Under the pieces are notes generated by a model. It searched no databases. It was given only the letters and a program-made list of their open reading frames with translations, and was not told the DNA's origin. The translations under genes and the position numbers were made by a program. A stretch of DNA of 64,000 bases from Aneurinibacillus sp. Ricciae_BoGa-3. GTDB lineage: Bacteria > Bacillota > Bacilli > Aneurinibacillales > Aneurinibacillaceae. Positions 9,853-18,736 of the stretch are shown here, one piece after another. The stretch's first letter is position 1. Each line of letters opens with the position of its first letter. The DNA lies in assembly GCF_028421645.1 (NCBI RefSeq), contig NZ_CP116887.1, forward strand, positions 4,523,501-4,587,500, written 5' to 3'.

Positions 9853-10746
9853 TTAGATGCGCAAGAAACGGCGCACGGACATGATACTCCCCCATATCCC
9901 TATGAACGCCCCTATGCCCAGTAGGATAAGTGCAATCTGGAAAGCTAGCGGATATAAGGGCAGCAAATCTATGAAATAAAGGGAAAGCTGCTGTTTCAAT
10001 AGATTGATTAAGTAATCATAACCTAGTAAAAGCAGGATAATCGGCAGAAGAGCTCCACCAATTCCCATAAACGCTCCCTCTACAAAGAATGGGCCGCGAA
10101 TAAAGCTGTTGGTGGCACCAACAAGCTTCATAATTTCTATTTCTTTGCGCCGCGCGACAATGGTCAGCTTAATCGTATTCGATATCAAAAACATGGCCGT
10201 AAACGCAAGCGCGATGATAAAGGCGATAATCACAACGCGAATCACGCTGGTGATCGCAAACAGTTTATCGGCAGTCTGCTGGGCGTAGTTGACCTTCTTT
10301 ACGCCCTGGATATGTTGAATCTTTTCGGCAATCGTACCCGTCTGCTGAGGCGAACTGGCCTTAACCGTAAACGAATCTGGCAGCGGATTTTCTTTCTCTA
10401 AACCCTGAAGTACCGATCCGTTGCTGCCGAAGCTTTTTTTGAGCTCGGCCAGGCCTTCCTCCTTCGATACAAATGTCGCCGTTCCAACGCCAGGAATGGC
10501 TTTTATTTGATTGCCAATATCCATAGCGGCCGTTCGGCTCGTCGTAACATCGAGCATCACCCGTATTTCAACTTGTTTCTCCACGTTCGATACGAGGTAG
10601 TTAACGTTCATAGCAATTAAAAGAAAAACACCCAGAATAAGCAGGGTTATCGTTACAGCACTAATAGAAGCGAAAGACATCCAGCCGTTTCGTCGCAGAT
10701 TGCGGACACCTTCGCGAAAATGGCGCCTGAAAGTTACGCTATTCAT
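9853..10746 (-). CDS. ftsX: cell division ABC transporter permease-like FtsX
   Basis: FtsX is the membrane subunit of the FtsEX complex, which passes ATP-driven motion to wall hydrolases outside the cell. The product has 297 residues, matching the 296 of Bacillus subtilis. TM1 is near residues 22-45, followed by the large extracellular loop (about 50-165) that contacts the hydrolase, and three more membrane segments in the last 130 residues. The start is ATG 10746 ([16 protein letters not shown]), which overlaps the ftsE stop by 8 bases. A longer in-frame extension runs back into ftsE and is rejected. The M23 endopeptidase follows directly. Confidence 0.95.
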   Translation of the reverse strand: MNSVTFRRHFREGVRNLRRNGWMSFASISAVTITLLILGVFLLIAMNVNYLVSNVEKQVEIRVMLDVTTSRTAAMDIGNQIKAIPGVGTATFVSKEEGLAELKKSFGSNGSVLQGLEKENPLPDSFTVKASSPQQTGTIAEKIQHIQGVKKVNYAQQTADKLFAITSVIRVVIIAFIIALAFTAMFLISNTIKLTIVARRKEIEIMKLVGATNSFIRGPFFVEGAFMGIGGALLPIILLLLGYDYLINLLKQQLSLYFIDLLPLYPLAFQIALILLGIGAFIGIWGSIMSVRRFLRI

Positions 10747-11425
10747 CGTATCCGTATTCCCCTCTCTGCTCATCGCGAACAATACGGCCGCCTTCAATAG
10801 CAATAACGCGCTTTCGTCTGCTGTTCACAATTTCTCTGTTGTGTGTAGCCATGACCACTGTGGTTCCCTGCCGGTTGATCTTCTGGAAAATGTCCATAAT
10901 GTCGAGCGAGGTCTCTGGATCGAGGTTACCCGTCGGTTCATCCGCAATGATAATGCCCGGACTGTTGACAATTGCCCGCGCAATCGCAACGCGCTGCTGC
11001 TCGCCGCCAGACAGTTCATCTGGTAGAGAGCGGGCTTTGTGCTTCAATCTTACAAGCTCTAAAACTTCCATGACACGCGGTCTGATAACCTTGGGAGGCG
11101 CTTCAATAACCTCCATAGCAAATGCGACATTTTCATAGGCTGTCAACTTGGGAAGAAGCTTGAAGTCCTGGAATACAACGCCTATCGACCGCCGGACAAG
11201 CGGTATTTGCTTTTCTTTTAATCTATTAATCTGAAAGTTGTTCAGCACAATCTGGCCTTTTGAGGCCTTTTCTTCCCGATACATCAATTTGATAAAAGTT
11301 GATTTCCCTGCTCCACTGGGACCCACAACATACACGAATTCGCCGCTTTTAATATGTACATCTATCGCCTGCAGCGCAATCGTACCGTTCGGGTACGTTT
11401 TCCAAACATCCTGCATTTCTATCAA
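10739..11425 (-). CDS. ftsE: cell division ATP-binding protein FtsE
   Basis: FtsE is the ATPase partner of FtsX. It shows Walker A (GPSGAGKST), Q-loop ([11 protein letters not shown]), signature (LSGGEQQR), Walker B (IIIADEPTG) and the H-loop (MATHN). Start at TTG 11425 gives 228 residues, the Bacillus subtilis length and the same MIEM opening, with GGGTGAT five bases upstream. GTG 11434 would add three residues. It is the first gene of the ftsE-ftsX-M23-ctpB series, which runs with small gaps or overlaps. Confidence 0.95.
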   Translation of the reverse strand: MIEMQDVWKTYPNGTIALQAIDVHIKSGEFVYVVGPSGAGKSTFIKLMYREEKASKGQIVLNNFQINRLKEKQIPLVRRSIGVVFQDFKLLPKLTAYENVAFAMEVIEAPPKVIRPRVMEVLELVRLKHKARSLPDELSGGEQQRVAIARAIVNSPGIIIADEPTGNLDPETSLDIMDIFQKINRQGTTVVMATHNREIVNSRRKRVIAIEGGRIVRDEQRGEYGYDE

Positions 11426-11603
11426 AAATATCACCCAAACTACTATTAATTTCGCGTTTATCTCACGCGATTCCGCAATTATTGCCTAGGAAATGACACC
11501 ATTCCACACCAAAACCCTACACTATTATACCATTGTTCCGCGAAAACGCATGGTTTTTGGCACATTTTTAGTGGGAAAACTCTGGGTACCGAAGAAACTC
11601 ATG

Positions 11604-11652
11604 CTGAACACCAAAACCCTCTTGTGAATAAAAAAGATGTTTTGGTGTTCAG
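11604..11652. repeat. 14-bp perfect inverted repeat with partial direct copy
   Basis: CTGAACACCAAAAC (11604-11617) and GTTTTGGTGTTCAG (11639-11652) are perfect inverse copies around a 21-base A-rich loop. The core CACCAAAACCCT also occurs about 100 bases earlier (from 11507). There is no strong T run. It may be the ends of a small decayed mobile element or a weak terminator for the neighbouring fragment. Confidence 0.5.
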
Positions 11653-11676
11653 AAACTAATGAACAAACATATAACC

Positions 11677-12186
11677 CTAGCAGATTATGATTCTGGAGTT
11701 TTTTTGTAATCTTTGATCCACTGTTGCACAATTGTATGCAATTTCTTTTCCCCCTACCGGATAAACAATCAAATTTCTCCCATGCCGGTCAATGTTACAA
11801 ATCCAAACATCAAAAACAAACATTTTGAGCAATCTCTCGGGTCGAACAATAAAGCTTGAAATATTACGGTCGATCTGTCTATTTAATTGGTTCCAACTAT
11901 ATAGTCGAGGCTCAGGTCGTGCCAGTGATACAACACCGAGCCGCCCTTCAATCGTTGCCGCTTCCACGCGGGCAGCCGGTAAGTGCAGTTTTGAAGCCAG
12001 TCGATAGGCTATCAGTTCATTTCCTGAAAGGGGACCAACATACCTTTCATTTTGTAGATTTGAAAATTTGAAATACCCTGTCTCAATGTTTCCACTGCAC
12101 CTGCTTCTTTCATCCAAAAACACCCCTATAGGAAATTGGAATTCCTCTAGGAATATCCAATGCCCTTTAGGGGTGTAATGCATCAC
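11677..12186 (-). CDS. HipA-like kinase-fold protein, probably truncated
   Basis: The 169-residue frame carries GNELIAYRLASKLHLPAARV near residue 54 and FDVWICNIDRHGRNLIVYP near residue 124. These resemble the nucleotide-binding helix and the catalytic N-DRH-N loop of HipA-type (HipA_2) kinases found in Bacilli. Related proteins are about 250 residues, so the C-terminal part with the DFG-like metal-binding Asp is missing. No ribosome site precedes ATG 12186. After GGGGGAAAAG (about 11752) the -1 frame gives a more natural tail (KLHTIVQQWIKDYKK), which suggests a frameshift. An inverted repeat lies just past the end. I read it as a decaying gene with no assigned role. Confidence 0.45.
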   Translation of the reverse strand: MMHYTPKGHWIFLEEFQFPIGVFLDERSRCSGNIETGYFKFSNLQNERYVGPLSGNELIAYRLASKLHLPAARVEAATIEGRLGVVSLARPEPRLYSWNQLNRQIDRNISSFIVRPERLLKMFVFDVWICNIDRHGRNLIVYPVGGKEIAYNCATVDQRLQKNSRIIIC

Positions 12187-12208
12187 ATGGTTAAATTATA
12201 AAATGTTG

Positions 12209-14596
12209 TTATCCCTTTACAGGGTAGGGCTTGTTTCCTTTCGTTGCTTTCCATATTTGATGGTTAAGCTCATCAGTGTTCGCTGCATCTGGAGCTGAAA
12301 AATCCAACGGTTTGGAGACTGCTACCGCTGGTGTACTCTGGCCATTTATGGCATCAATTGGATATTGTGGATTTTCCACCGCATACGGGGCTAAATTTGG
12401 ACGATTGGTAAAAGCATTTAGCATGGGTGTTGCTGCAGCGTCAAATTGACTCATTGGTTTCATACCTAAAATTAACTCCATAGTCTTAATCATTGAGGCA
12501 GTATCATAGAAAGTACTATCTACTTTTCCTATTTGCGTATAGGGACTAATAACTTGTGCGATTGTTCGGTGGGCATCCACATGATCGGGGCCAGCCTGTG
12601 CGTCATCTTCTACGACAAAAATCGCTGTGTCCTTCCAATATTTCGAGTGACTTACGGTATCAACAAGCTTGCCTAGAACATAATCATTTTCCGCAACCAT
12701 TGCCTGCGGTGTTTGCTTGCCGGCCGTCGTGCCAGATGTATGATCGTTCGGTAGATACACCATTTCAAGCTGTGGTAAGTTATCATTTTGTTCAAATTGC
12801 TTAAATTCTTTTTCCCACTCATTGTAACGTACAACATCACGCGTATTCAGATCCCAGCCGGGATAAAGAGGATCATAATTATTCTGCATCGTACTATCTG
12901 TTGGTGTCCACTGGTTTTGCGTCTTATTAAAAGTCATGAACTCACCATAATTTCGGAAAGAAACACCCGACTTAGCCGCGTTGTTCCATAAATGGCCTTC
13001 TTTCGAATAGTCTGCAGGATCCTGCCCTCTAAAATCGTAGATATGATCGGACGCCCTGTACCCTTTTTCCTTATAATCATTCGCCTTAGCTGCAGTAGTC
13101 CAATCGTGTCCATCTGCACTGCATTCTCCATCCACATAAAAATTATCCAGGGTTACAAATTGAGTCGCAAGCTTATGTTGGTTAGGGGTAATGGTTTGCC
13201 CAAATTCTGTTAAACTTGCATCACCATTTCCTCTCTTTAAATCACCCAGCACCTGATCATAGGTACGATTCTCTTTGATAACATAAATAGCATGTTTAAT
13301 AGGAGACTTTCCACCCGCAAATCGTGGAATTGGATCGCTTTTCTTTCCCTCTAGCTGCTTCAGCCAGCCAGAGCCTTCCGTTTTATCCATTTGATTATTT
13401 TCTTCAACTTGCTTTGTATATTTCTTTAAACTTTGGTTATCGGGAACATCAATAAAAGACATCGTTCCGTTAATTAAACTGCCAATATACTGGTGTTGTG
13501 CATTTGGTCCTGCTCCAAGTCCTTTAGCGTTCAAGACCATGAGCTGTTTTCCATCTTCGCTAAGGAAAACACCTGAAGGATACCACGCTGTTGGTATGAG
13601 TCCTTTGATCGCTGGCTCTGATTTACCCTTTTCTTCGCCTAAATCAATGACAGCAATATCATTATTTCCCGCATTAGAAACATAAAGGGTGTTTCCATCT
13701 TTGCTAACGGCCAAAGCGTTAGGTTGACTCCCGGTCGGGGCACCCTGATAAGGAGACAGAGAAATGGTTTTAACCACCGCTTGTGTATCCGGGTTAATCA
13801 CTGAAATTTCATCACTATCCGAATTAGCTACATATATCAATCCGTTTACAGGATTTTGGATCATCGCATTTGGATGTAACCCGACTGGGATCGACTTTTT
13901 CACAGTCAAATCCTTCGCGTCTAATACACTTACACTGCTTTCTCCCCAGTTGCTTACATAGATAGTATTTCCATCACTAGTGATGAGCGGCATATAAGGA
14001 TTTTTCCCAACCGGAGTCGTTGCGGTCAACTGGCCTGTTGCAAGGTCAACGCGTGAAACCGATTGATTTAGATTATTAGCCACAATCAGCGTCTTCCCAT
14101 CAGCAGAAACTGATATTCCTGCAGGTGAATAAGTTGTATTGCTGCCGGCATTTTTCATGACAATAGGGTTTTGTTCTTTAAGAACTCCATTGTCAAAATT
14201 GAAGACCGCGATTTTATTTTTTGTTCCGGATGCATACACGGTCTTTCCATCCGGGCTAAAAGCTACTCCTATGTAAAGTCCTTCTGGGGGTTTTACCTCA
14301 GAAACAACCTTTTGTTGCTGTAAGTCTACTACTTGCAAGGATTTAGGAGATCCATCATTTGAAACGATTAGATACCGATGGTCTGGACTTACTGCAGCGC
14401 CAAAAGGTTTATTCCCCAAGTTTAATTGTTTTCCTGCGGGCGTTAACATCCAGTGGTTAGGTGTAACTCCTGTACCATTACCCTGCGGGCCGGCCACCAT
14501 CATAGAAGCGGCAAATGCTGTACTAGAACCAACCAGCACTGTTGCCAGTGCAATTCCAGCAATCATTTTTTTACGCTTGTTGCCCTTACACTTCAT
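12209..14596 (-). CDS. secreted YncE-type beta-propeller / alkaline-phosphatase-fold fusion
   Basis: A 795-residue exported protein. The signal peptide (MKCKGNKRKKMIAGIALATV...) ends near AFA. Residues about 50-390 form a seven-blade propeller with repeated SPDGKTVYASG and SADGKTLIVAN blocks, as in YncE or surface-layer NHL-like proteins. Residues about 430-760 carry a phosphoesterase domain of the phospholipase C/alkaline phosphatase fold (IKENRTYDQVLGDL, FYVDGECSADGHDW, DDAQAGPDHVDAHR) with likely metal ligands. ATG 14596 is chosen because AAAGGGG lies nine bases before it; the ATG at 14605 abuts the GGGG. This fusion is a recognised family of unknown substrate. It appears monocistronic. 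Confidence 0.85.
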   Translation of the reverse strand: MKCKGNKRKKMIAGIALATVLVGSSTAFAASMMVAGPQGNGTGVTPNHWMLTPAGKQLNLGNKPFGAAVSPDHRYLIVSNDGSPKSLQVVDLQQQKVVSEVKPPEGLYIGVAFSPDGKTVYASGTKNKIAVFNFDNGVLKEQNPIVMKNAGSNTTYSPAGISVSADGKTLIVANNLNQSVSRVDLATGQLTATTPVGKNPYMPLITSDGNTIYVSNWGESSVSVLDAKDLTVKKSIPVGLHPNAMIQNPVNGLIYVANSDSDEISVINPDTQAVVKTISLSPYQGAPTGSQPNALAVSKDGNTLYVSNAGNNDIAVIDLGEEKGKSEPAIKGLIPTAWYPSGVFLSEDGKQLMVLNAKGLGAGPNAQHQYIGSLINGTMSFIDVPDNQSLKKYTKQVEENNQMDKTEGSGWLKQLEGKKSDPIPRFAGGKSPIKHAIYVIKENRTYDQVLGDLKRGNGDASLTEFGQTITPNQHKLATQFVTLDNFYVDGECSADGHDWTTAAKANDYKEKGYRASDHIYDFRGQDPADYSKEGHLWNNAAKSGVSFRNYGEFMTFNKTQNQWTPTDSTMQNNYDPLYPGWDLNTRDVVRYNEWEKEFKQFEQNDNLPQLEMVYLPNDHTSGTTAGKQTPQAMVAENDYVLGKLVDTVSHSKYWKDTAIFVVEDDAQAGPDHVDAHRTIAQVISPYTQIGKVDSTFYDTASMIKTMELILGMKPMSQFDAAATPMLNAFTNRPNLAPYAVENPQYPIDAINGQSTPAVAVSKPLDFSAPDAANTDELNHQIWKATKGNKPYPVKG

Positions 14597-14605
14597 TACA
14601 TCCAT

Positions 14606-14817
14606 CCCCTTTTATCAGTTAGAGTTGTTCCGTTAATAACTCTATCAATAAGGTGTAAATAGAAGATAAATAGAATGTTAACTTTTAGAGCAGTTTATAT
14701 AAAGATTATTCACAATTTAGACAGGCCAAAGCCTTTCTGCTGGCTACCGGCTACTACTGACTTCGCCGTTTGCGGCTCTAACCCTATGGATAATGCCCAT
14801 GCCAGGTGCACATGAAA
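14606..14817. other. intergenic, no gene found
   Basis: Between the propeller/phosphoesterase gene and the symporter terminator. It contains an AT-rich promoter zone for the phosphoesterase gene (about 14610-14700). A GC-richer block (14725-14812) follows with several short open frames in all directions, none with a ribosome site or recognised similarity. Confidence 0.4.
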
Positions 14818-14852
14818 AAATAAAAGCCGCCATCTCATGGCGACTTTTATTT
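14818..14852 (-). terminator. terminator after the sodium:solute symporter gene
   Basis: AAATAAAAG(t)CGCCAT and ATGGCG(g)CTTTTATTT form a long stem around a three-base loop, 21 bases past the symporter stop. Confidence 0.85.
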
Positions 14853-14872
14853 ACCTAGTTTTTTAACCGAAG

Positions 14873-16504
14873 TTATGAAACAGCCTCAGCCTTTTCCTTG
14901 CCCTCAGTACGCCGCGCTTGATGTTTTTGCTTGGCAAATATCATAGTGGCAGCAAACAGACCTACAACGATAATAAATAGGCAAAGGCCAAACAGACCTT
15001 TTTGATACAGCCAGGCGAAATTAAAAATAGAAATCAGAGTTGTTAATAGACTAACCCCAATATATAAAACCCCCACACGAGCGTAGGCTACATTTGCCCT
15101 CCATGTAATACAGCTTGCATTCTCAGCCAACGTAACAATCATTAGCGTCATAATGTTGGCTATCATTCCTGGCCAAACCGGATGGACTTGTAAGAAAAAT
15201 TGATTAACCTGCCATCCGCCAAGATGATACCAAAGCAGACCTGCGCATGTTCCAACCACCATCGATGAAAGCACAGCACGTGAGGTAGCCAGCGGCCAAA
15301 AAAGGGCCGCTACGACAGGAGCAAAGGTAGCTGAATTTCGCGCAACCCATGCAAGAACATTCCACCATGCCGACTGTTCAGCGCGTAAAGAGGCAAAAAT
15401 CACCATAAATACGGTAAGCAGAGCTAACGACCATTTGGTATAACGGATATAAGTGTCTTCGCTTCGTCCGGGAAAGGCCGCCTCTCCTACATCTTTCCCA
15501 AGACTTGTTGCCCCAGAAAATTGGCATGGAGCACCCCAACTTAATGCGCAAGCCCAGAATCCAAGGAAAAACAGCGCAACAAACGGGGCGGGAAGTACCC
15601 GCATTAGATAATGAGGAATAGCAACTAGCCCAAGGGTTTCCCCAGGAATAACACTAGCAGCCGCCAGGCCAAATACAACAGCCCCTATAATAAGAGGGAT
15701 ACCTAAAACAGCTGCCCATAACAGGCCTTTTTTCCCTTCTTCCGGTGTCCGGCAGGACAAGGCCATTTGAAAGGCCGCTTGTGCTAAAATCACATTGACA
15801 ATGAATGTGCCAAACCAGGCAACAATCGTTTGAATCCCCACACTTGAGAAAGAAAACATCTGGGGCTTAGCTAAGGCAAACTGCTTCAAACCTTCCACTC
15901 CGGGATAAATAAACACAGCAGTAAATCCAACGATCAGCATGATATAAAAAACAATCGTGTTTAAAAACTGTGTATACCCAATTGCCCACATACCTCCAAA
16001 CTGTAAATACGCGAATAAGAGAATTGCTGTAATAGCCACGGCGCTGAGCAGGGAAACACCGGTAAATACGTGAAGAGCCGAAGCAAATGCCAGTGCGGTA
16101 GCCACCGACCACATCGGGAAGGAAAAAGCTGTAATCACTCCGGCAAGCGCCCGGGATTTTCTCCCGAAATGATCGCCAATTAACCCTGAAATCGTAACCA
16201 CAAGTTTTTTCCTAAACGAAGCAAGCAATAATGTGGCAATCAATAGCACTTGCAGCGTTTCCGCTACACCATACCATATAGCGGATACCCCTTTTAAGTA
16301 AGACAATTCAATAATTGAAATATAAGAAGAACCAGAAAACAATCCAGTAATGCATACGGTAACAAAAAACGAACTGAAATTTCGCCCTCCTACGAAATAC
16401 CCCTTTCCACTGCCTGCCCTTTTTCTCGCAATTCTGCCGATTGATATGAGCAAAATCGTATAAGCAAGTGCAAACCCAACAAACCAATAACCTATCGATG
16501 TCAC
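14873..16504 (-). CDS. sodium:solute symporter (SSS family), SAM-riboswitch controlled
   Basis: A 543-residue transporter with about 13 hydrophobic segments and the SSS core (AYTILLISIGRIARKRAG; GSSYISIIELSYLKG; sodium-site region near SWGAPCQFSGATSLGKD). The start is GTG 16504 with AGAGGAG eight bases upstream; the TTG at 16522 would place this site inside the gene. SSS proteins couple sodium entry to uptake of proline, pantothenate, sugars and similar solutes, and the substrate cannot be read from sequence. The leader carries a SAM-I riboswitch and terminator, so uptake is shut off when SAM is plentiful. I infer methionine or a methionine precursor as substrate. It is monocistronic, ending in a clear terminator. 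Confidence 0.88.
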   Translation of the reverse strand: MTSIGYWFVGFALAYTILLISIGRIARKRAGSGKGYFVGGRNFSSFFVTVCITGLFSGSSYISIIELSYLKGVSAIWYGVAETLQVLLIATLLLASFRKKLVVTISGLIGDHFGRKSRALAGVITAFSFPMWSVATALAFASALHVFTGVSLLSAVAITAILLFAYLQFGGMWAIGYTQFLNTIVFYIMLIVGFTAVFIYPGVEGLKQFALAKPQMFSFSSVGIQTIVAWFGTFIVNVILAQAAFQMALSCRTPEEGKKGLLWAAVLGIPLIIGAVVFGLAAASVIPGETLGLVAIPHYLMRVLPAPFVALFFLGFWACALSWGAPCQFSGATSLGKDVGEAAFPGRSEDTYIRYTKWSLALLTVFMVIFASLRAEQSAWWNVLAWVARNSATFAPVVAALFWPLATSRAVLSSMVVGTCAGLLWYHLGGWQVNQFFLQVHPVWPGMIANIMTLMIVTLAENASCITWRANVAYARVGVLYIGVSLLTTLISIFNFAWLYQKGLFGLCLFIIVVGLFAATMIFAKQKHQARRTEGKEKAEAVS

Positions 16505-16599
16505 ACGGAACACTCCTCTCAAAATGGACTTTTTATATTTATTTACTCGGTTTTAAATACCTAATTTTCTATCTTTGCTTCTTTCCCATCGATGAATAA

Positions 16600-16753
16600 C
16601 AAAAATCCCCTTCCGAGATAGAAGAGGATTTATAATAAATTATTTTCCATCTTCTTATCTGCCAGAAAAATCTCTGCTGGAAGTAGCACCTTGTGTACAC
16701 AGGTTGCTGAGATGTCATTGGGCCAGAACCCTCAATCTCTCTTGATAAGAATG
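16600..16753 (-). promoter_or_regulatory. SAM-I (S-box) riboswitch with terminator
   Basis: Minus-strand landmarks in order: TTCTTATCAAGAGAG (P1 5' side), GAGGGTTCTGGCCC, AATGACATCTCAGCAACC, GGTGCTACTTCCAGCAGAG, then GCAGATAAGAAG (P1 3' side, 16651-16662). These match the conserved S-box core. A terminator follows: AAATCCTCTTC / GAAGGGGATTTTT (16601-16631). The next gene on this strand is the SSS transporter, 96 bases on. SAM binding should stabilise the terminator and reduce expression. Confidence 0.95.
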
Positions 16754-16776
16754 AATCCGCTATAAAATTATTCTTT

Positions 16777-16805
16777 ATTCTAAACTGATAATTCCTATAT
16801 GTCAA
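16777..16805 (-). promoter_or_regulatory. sigma-A promoter of the SAM riboswitch transcript
   Basis: TTGACA (16800-16805), 17-base spacer, TAGAAT (16777-16782) on the minus strand. The aptamer begins about 24 bases past the -10 box. Confidence 0.85.
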
Positions 16806-16818
16806 CTTAACATTTAGT

Positions 16819-17202
16819 TTATCCGATTAACTCAAAAGATTCCGTAATTTGAATACTATCTTTAACAGACTGCACCATCGCGCAATTTTTTCGGGTTACT
16901 TCGAGAGCTTTTCCGACTTTTGCCTCTTGGAGGTTTTCCCCTTTGATTACAAAATGCAGATGAATTTTTTCAACACGATTGGCTTCCGCCTCATTTCTTT
17001 CTACATTTACAGCTACTTTAATATCCTCATAAGACATCCGCATCTTTTCTAACACTTTTCTTAGTACACCTCCACTGCATACAGCGACGGAAGAAACTAA
17101 TAATTGATAAGGGCGAAATCCGAAATTGTCGTCCCCAGAAATGTTTAGTTCACCAAATGGGAATTTTGTTGCAAACCCATTTTCTTTCATATAGAATTCC
17201 AT
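16819..17202 (-). CDS. OsmC family protein
   Basis: A 127-residue OsmC/Ohr-fold protein, a family of cytoplasmic thiol-dependent peroxidases that reduce organic hydroperoxides. Seen here are RPYQLLVSSVAVCSGGVL with one likely active cysteine (C53) and a second cysteine in KNCAMVQSV (C107), at the usual family spacing. ATG 17202 is chosen because AAAAAAGGAG precedes it, although the 11-base spacing is long; an in-frame extension to 17289 crosses the argH terminator and is rejected. It is a YhfA-like branch member, not a clear OhrA, and the substrate is unknown. The gene stands alone between argH and the symporter. Confidence 0.8.
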   Translation of the reverse strand: MEFYMKENGFATKFPFGELNISGDDNFGFRPYQLLVSSVAVCSGGVLRKVLEKMRMSYEDIKVAVNVERNEAEANRVEKIHLHFVIKGENLQEAKVGKALEVTRKNCAMVQSVKDSIQITESFELIG

Positions 17203-17247
17203 AATTTCAGTAGCTCCTTTTTTCATTTTAAACAAACCGTGAAACTC

Positions 17248-17273
17248 AAAAGAGAGCTTCTCAGCTCTCTTTT
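17248..17273 (-). terminator. terminator after argH (symmetric)
   Basis: AAAAGAGAGC-TGAGAA-GCTCTCTTTT, a perfect ten-base stem 39 bases past the argH stop. The T tract is broken by GAG, so termination may be leaky into the OsmC gene. Confidence 0.7.
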
Positions 17274-17311
17274 CTCTCAATTTTATCACATTTTTAACAG
17301 GGCAGCCTTTT

Positions 17312-18736
17312 TCAAAGTAAATCTATTTTAATTTTGCTGCCATGCTGTTCCACCCAGTCCTTTGTTTGAACAAGTTGGCTGGTTGCAGCGGCTATTTGTT
17401 TCTCAACCTGAACTTTCGCGGTTCCACCCAGTACATTTCTAGCATTTACGACCTGGACCGGATCAAGAGCCGCATATATATCATCCTCAAATAGCCCGGA
17501 GAATTCTTTGAACTCTTCCAGTGTTAAATCGAGAAGGTATTTCTGGTTTTCAATGCAGTACAGTACGCTTCTGCCAACTACCTCATGCGCCTGGCGGAAC
17601 GGCATGCCTTTGTTAACGAGGTAGTCAGCAAGATCTGTTGCGTTAGAGAAGTCTTCAGCGACAGCCTGGCGCATATTTTCCTTGCGCACCTTCATCGTCC
17701 GAATCATTGGGGCAAACAGTGACAGCGCTCCATGAAGCGTAGCAACCGTGTCGAACATGCCCTCCTTATCTTCCTGCATGTCTTTGTTGTAGGCGAGCGG
17801 CAGGCCCTTCAGTACCGTAAGCATTCCCATCAGGTTGCCGTACACCCTGCCTGTTTTGCCGCGGACAAGCTCTGCAACGTCAGGGTTTTTCTTTTGAGGC
17901 ATAATACTTGAGCCGGTGCAGAATGCATCGTCTAATTCAACAAAATTAAACTCGTTGCTCATCCACAGCACGAACTCTTCGCAAAGCCGCGAGAGGTGAG
18001 CCATCATCAATGAGGATGCTGACAAAAACTCGACAATAAAATCCCGGTCGCTAACCGCATCCATGCTGTTTGTATACACACCATCAAACCGGAGCAGTTG
18101 TGCGACATATTCGCGATCAATAGAAAAAGTAGTCCCGGCGAGAGCCCCGGCTCCAAGCGGAAGCACATTGATCCGCTTAAAGCTGTCCATCAAGCGTTCC
18201 GCATCGCGCTGGAGCATCGAATAATACGCCATCAAGTGATGGGCAAATAGCACAGGCTGCGCCCGCTGCAGATGCGTGTAGCCAGGAAGCAGCGTGTCCG
18301 TATTGTCCTCGGCCTGCGCAAGAAGGGCTTCCTGCACGTTAACCGTTAACTCGACGAGTTGCACAACCCGGGAACGCAGATAAAGATGCATGTCGGTCGC
18401 AACCTGATCGTTGCGGCTGCGGCCGGTGTGGAGCTTGCCGCCAACAGGACCAACCAGGTCTAGCAGCATTTTCTCCACATTCATATGCACATCTTCATTG
18501 GCTACAGTAAATTCAGCTGCACCGGCTTCGATTTTAGCGGCCACTTGCTTGAGCCCTTCCGCGATAACCGCCGCCTCATCTTCCGGTATAATGCCGCATT
18601 TTCCAAGCATAGCTACATGGGCGAGACTACCTGTAATATCTTCTTTCCACAGCTGCTGGTCGAACTGAATCGATGCTGTATATTCTTCTACAAGTTTGTC
18701 TGTTGCCTTAGTAAATCTTCCGCCCCACAGCTTCAT
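17312..18736 (-). CDS. argH: argininosuccinate lyase
   Basis: Cleaves argininosuccinate to arginine and fumarate, the last step of arginine synthesis. The 474 residues match the family. The fumarase/aspartase signature [12 protein letters not shown] (near residue 283) carries the catalytic serine loop, and [16 protein letters not shown] and TPYT-like [11 protein letters not shown] blocks are present. ATG 18736 overlaps the argG stop by 4 bases (ATGA), so translation is coupled. Confidence 0.97.
   Translation of the reverse strand: MKLWGGRFTKATDKLVEEYTASIQFDQQLWKEDITGSLAHVAMLGKCGIIPEDEAAVIAEGLKQVAAKIEAGAAEFTVANEDVHMNVEKMLLDLVGPVGGKLHTGRSRNDQVATDMHLYLRSRVVQLVELTVNVQEALLAQAEDNTDTLLPGYTHLQRAQPVLFAHHLMAYYSMLQRDAERLMDSFKRINVLPLGAGALAGTTFSIDREYVAQLLRFDGVYTNSMDAVSDRDFIVEFLSASSLMMAHLSRLCEEFVLWMSNEFNFVELDDAFCTGSSIMPQKKNPDVAELVRGKTGRVYGNLMGMLTVLKGLPLAYNKDMQEDKEGMFDTVATLHGALSLFAPMIRTMKVRKENMRQAVAEDFSNATDLADYLVNKGMPFRQAHEVVGRSVLYCIENQKYLLDLTLEEFKEFSGLFEDDIYAALDPVQVVNARNVLGGTAKVQVEKQIAAATSQLVQTKDWVEQHGSKIKIDLL

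Noticed and set aside
14725..14812. GC-richer block as a riboswitch or gene remnant
   Set aside because: No match by eye to cobalamin, cyclic-di-GMP, manganese or T-box cores; short frames are possible but unsupported.
16569..16805. 78-residue open frame before the symporter
   Set aside because: It coincides with the SAM riboswitch, terminator and promoter, which explain the sequence fully.
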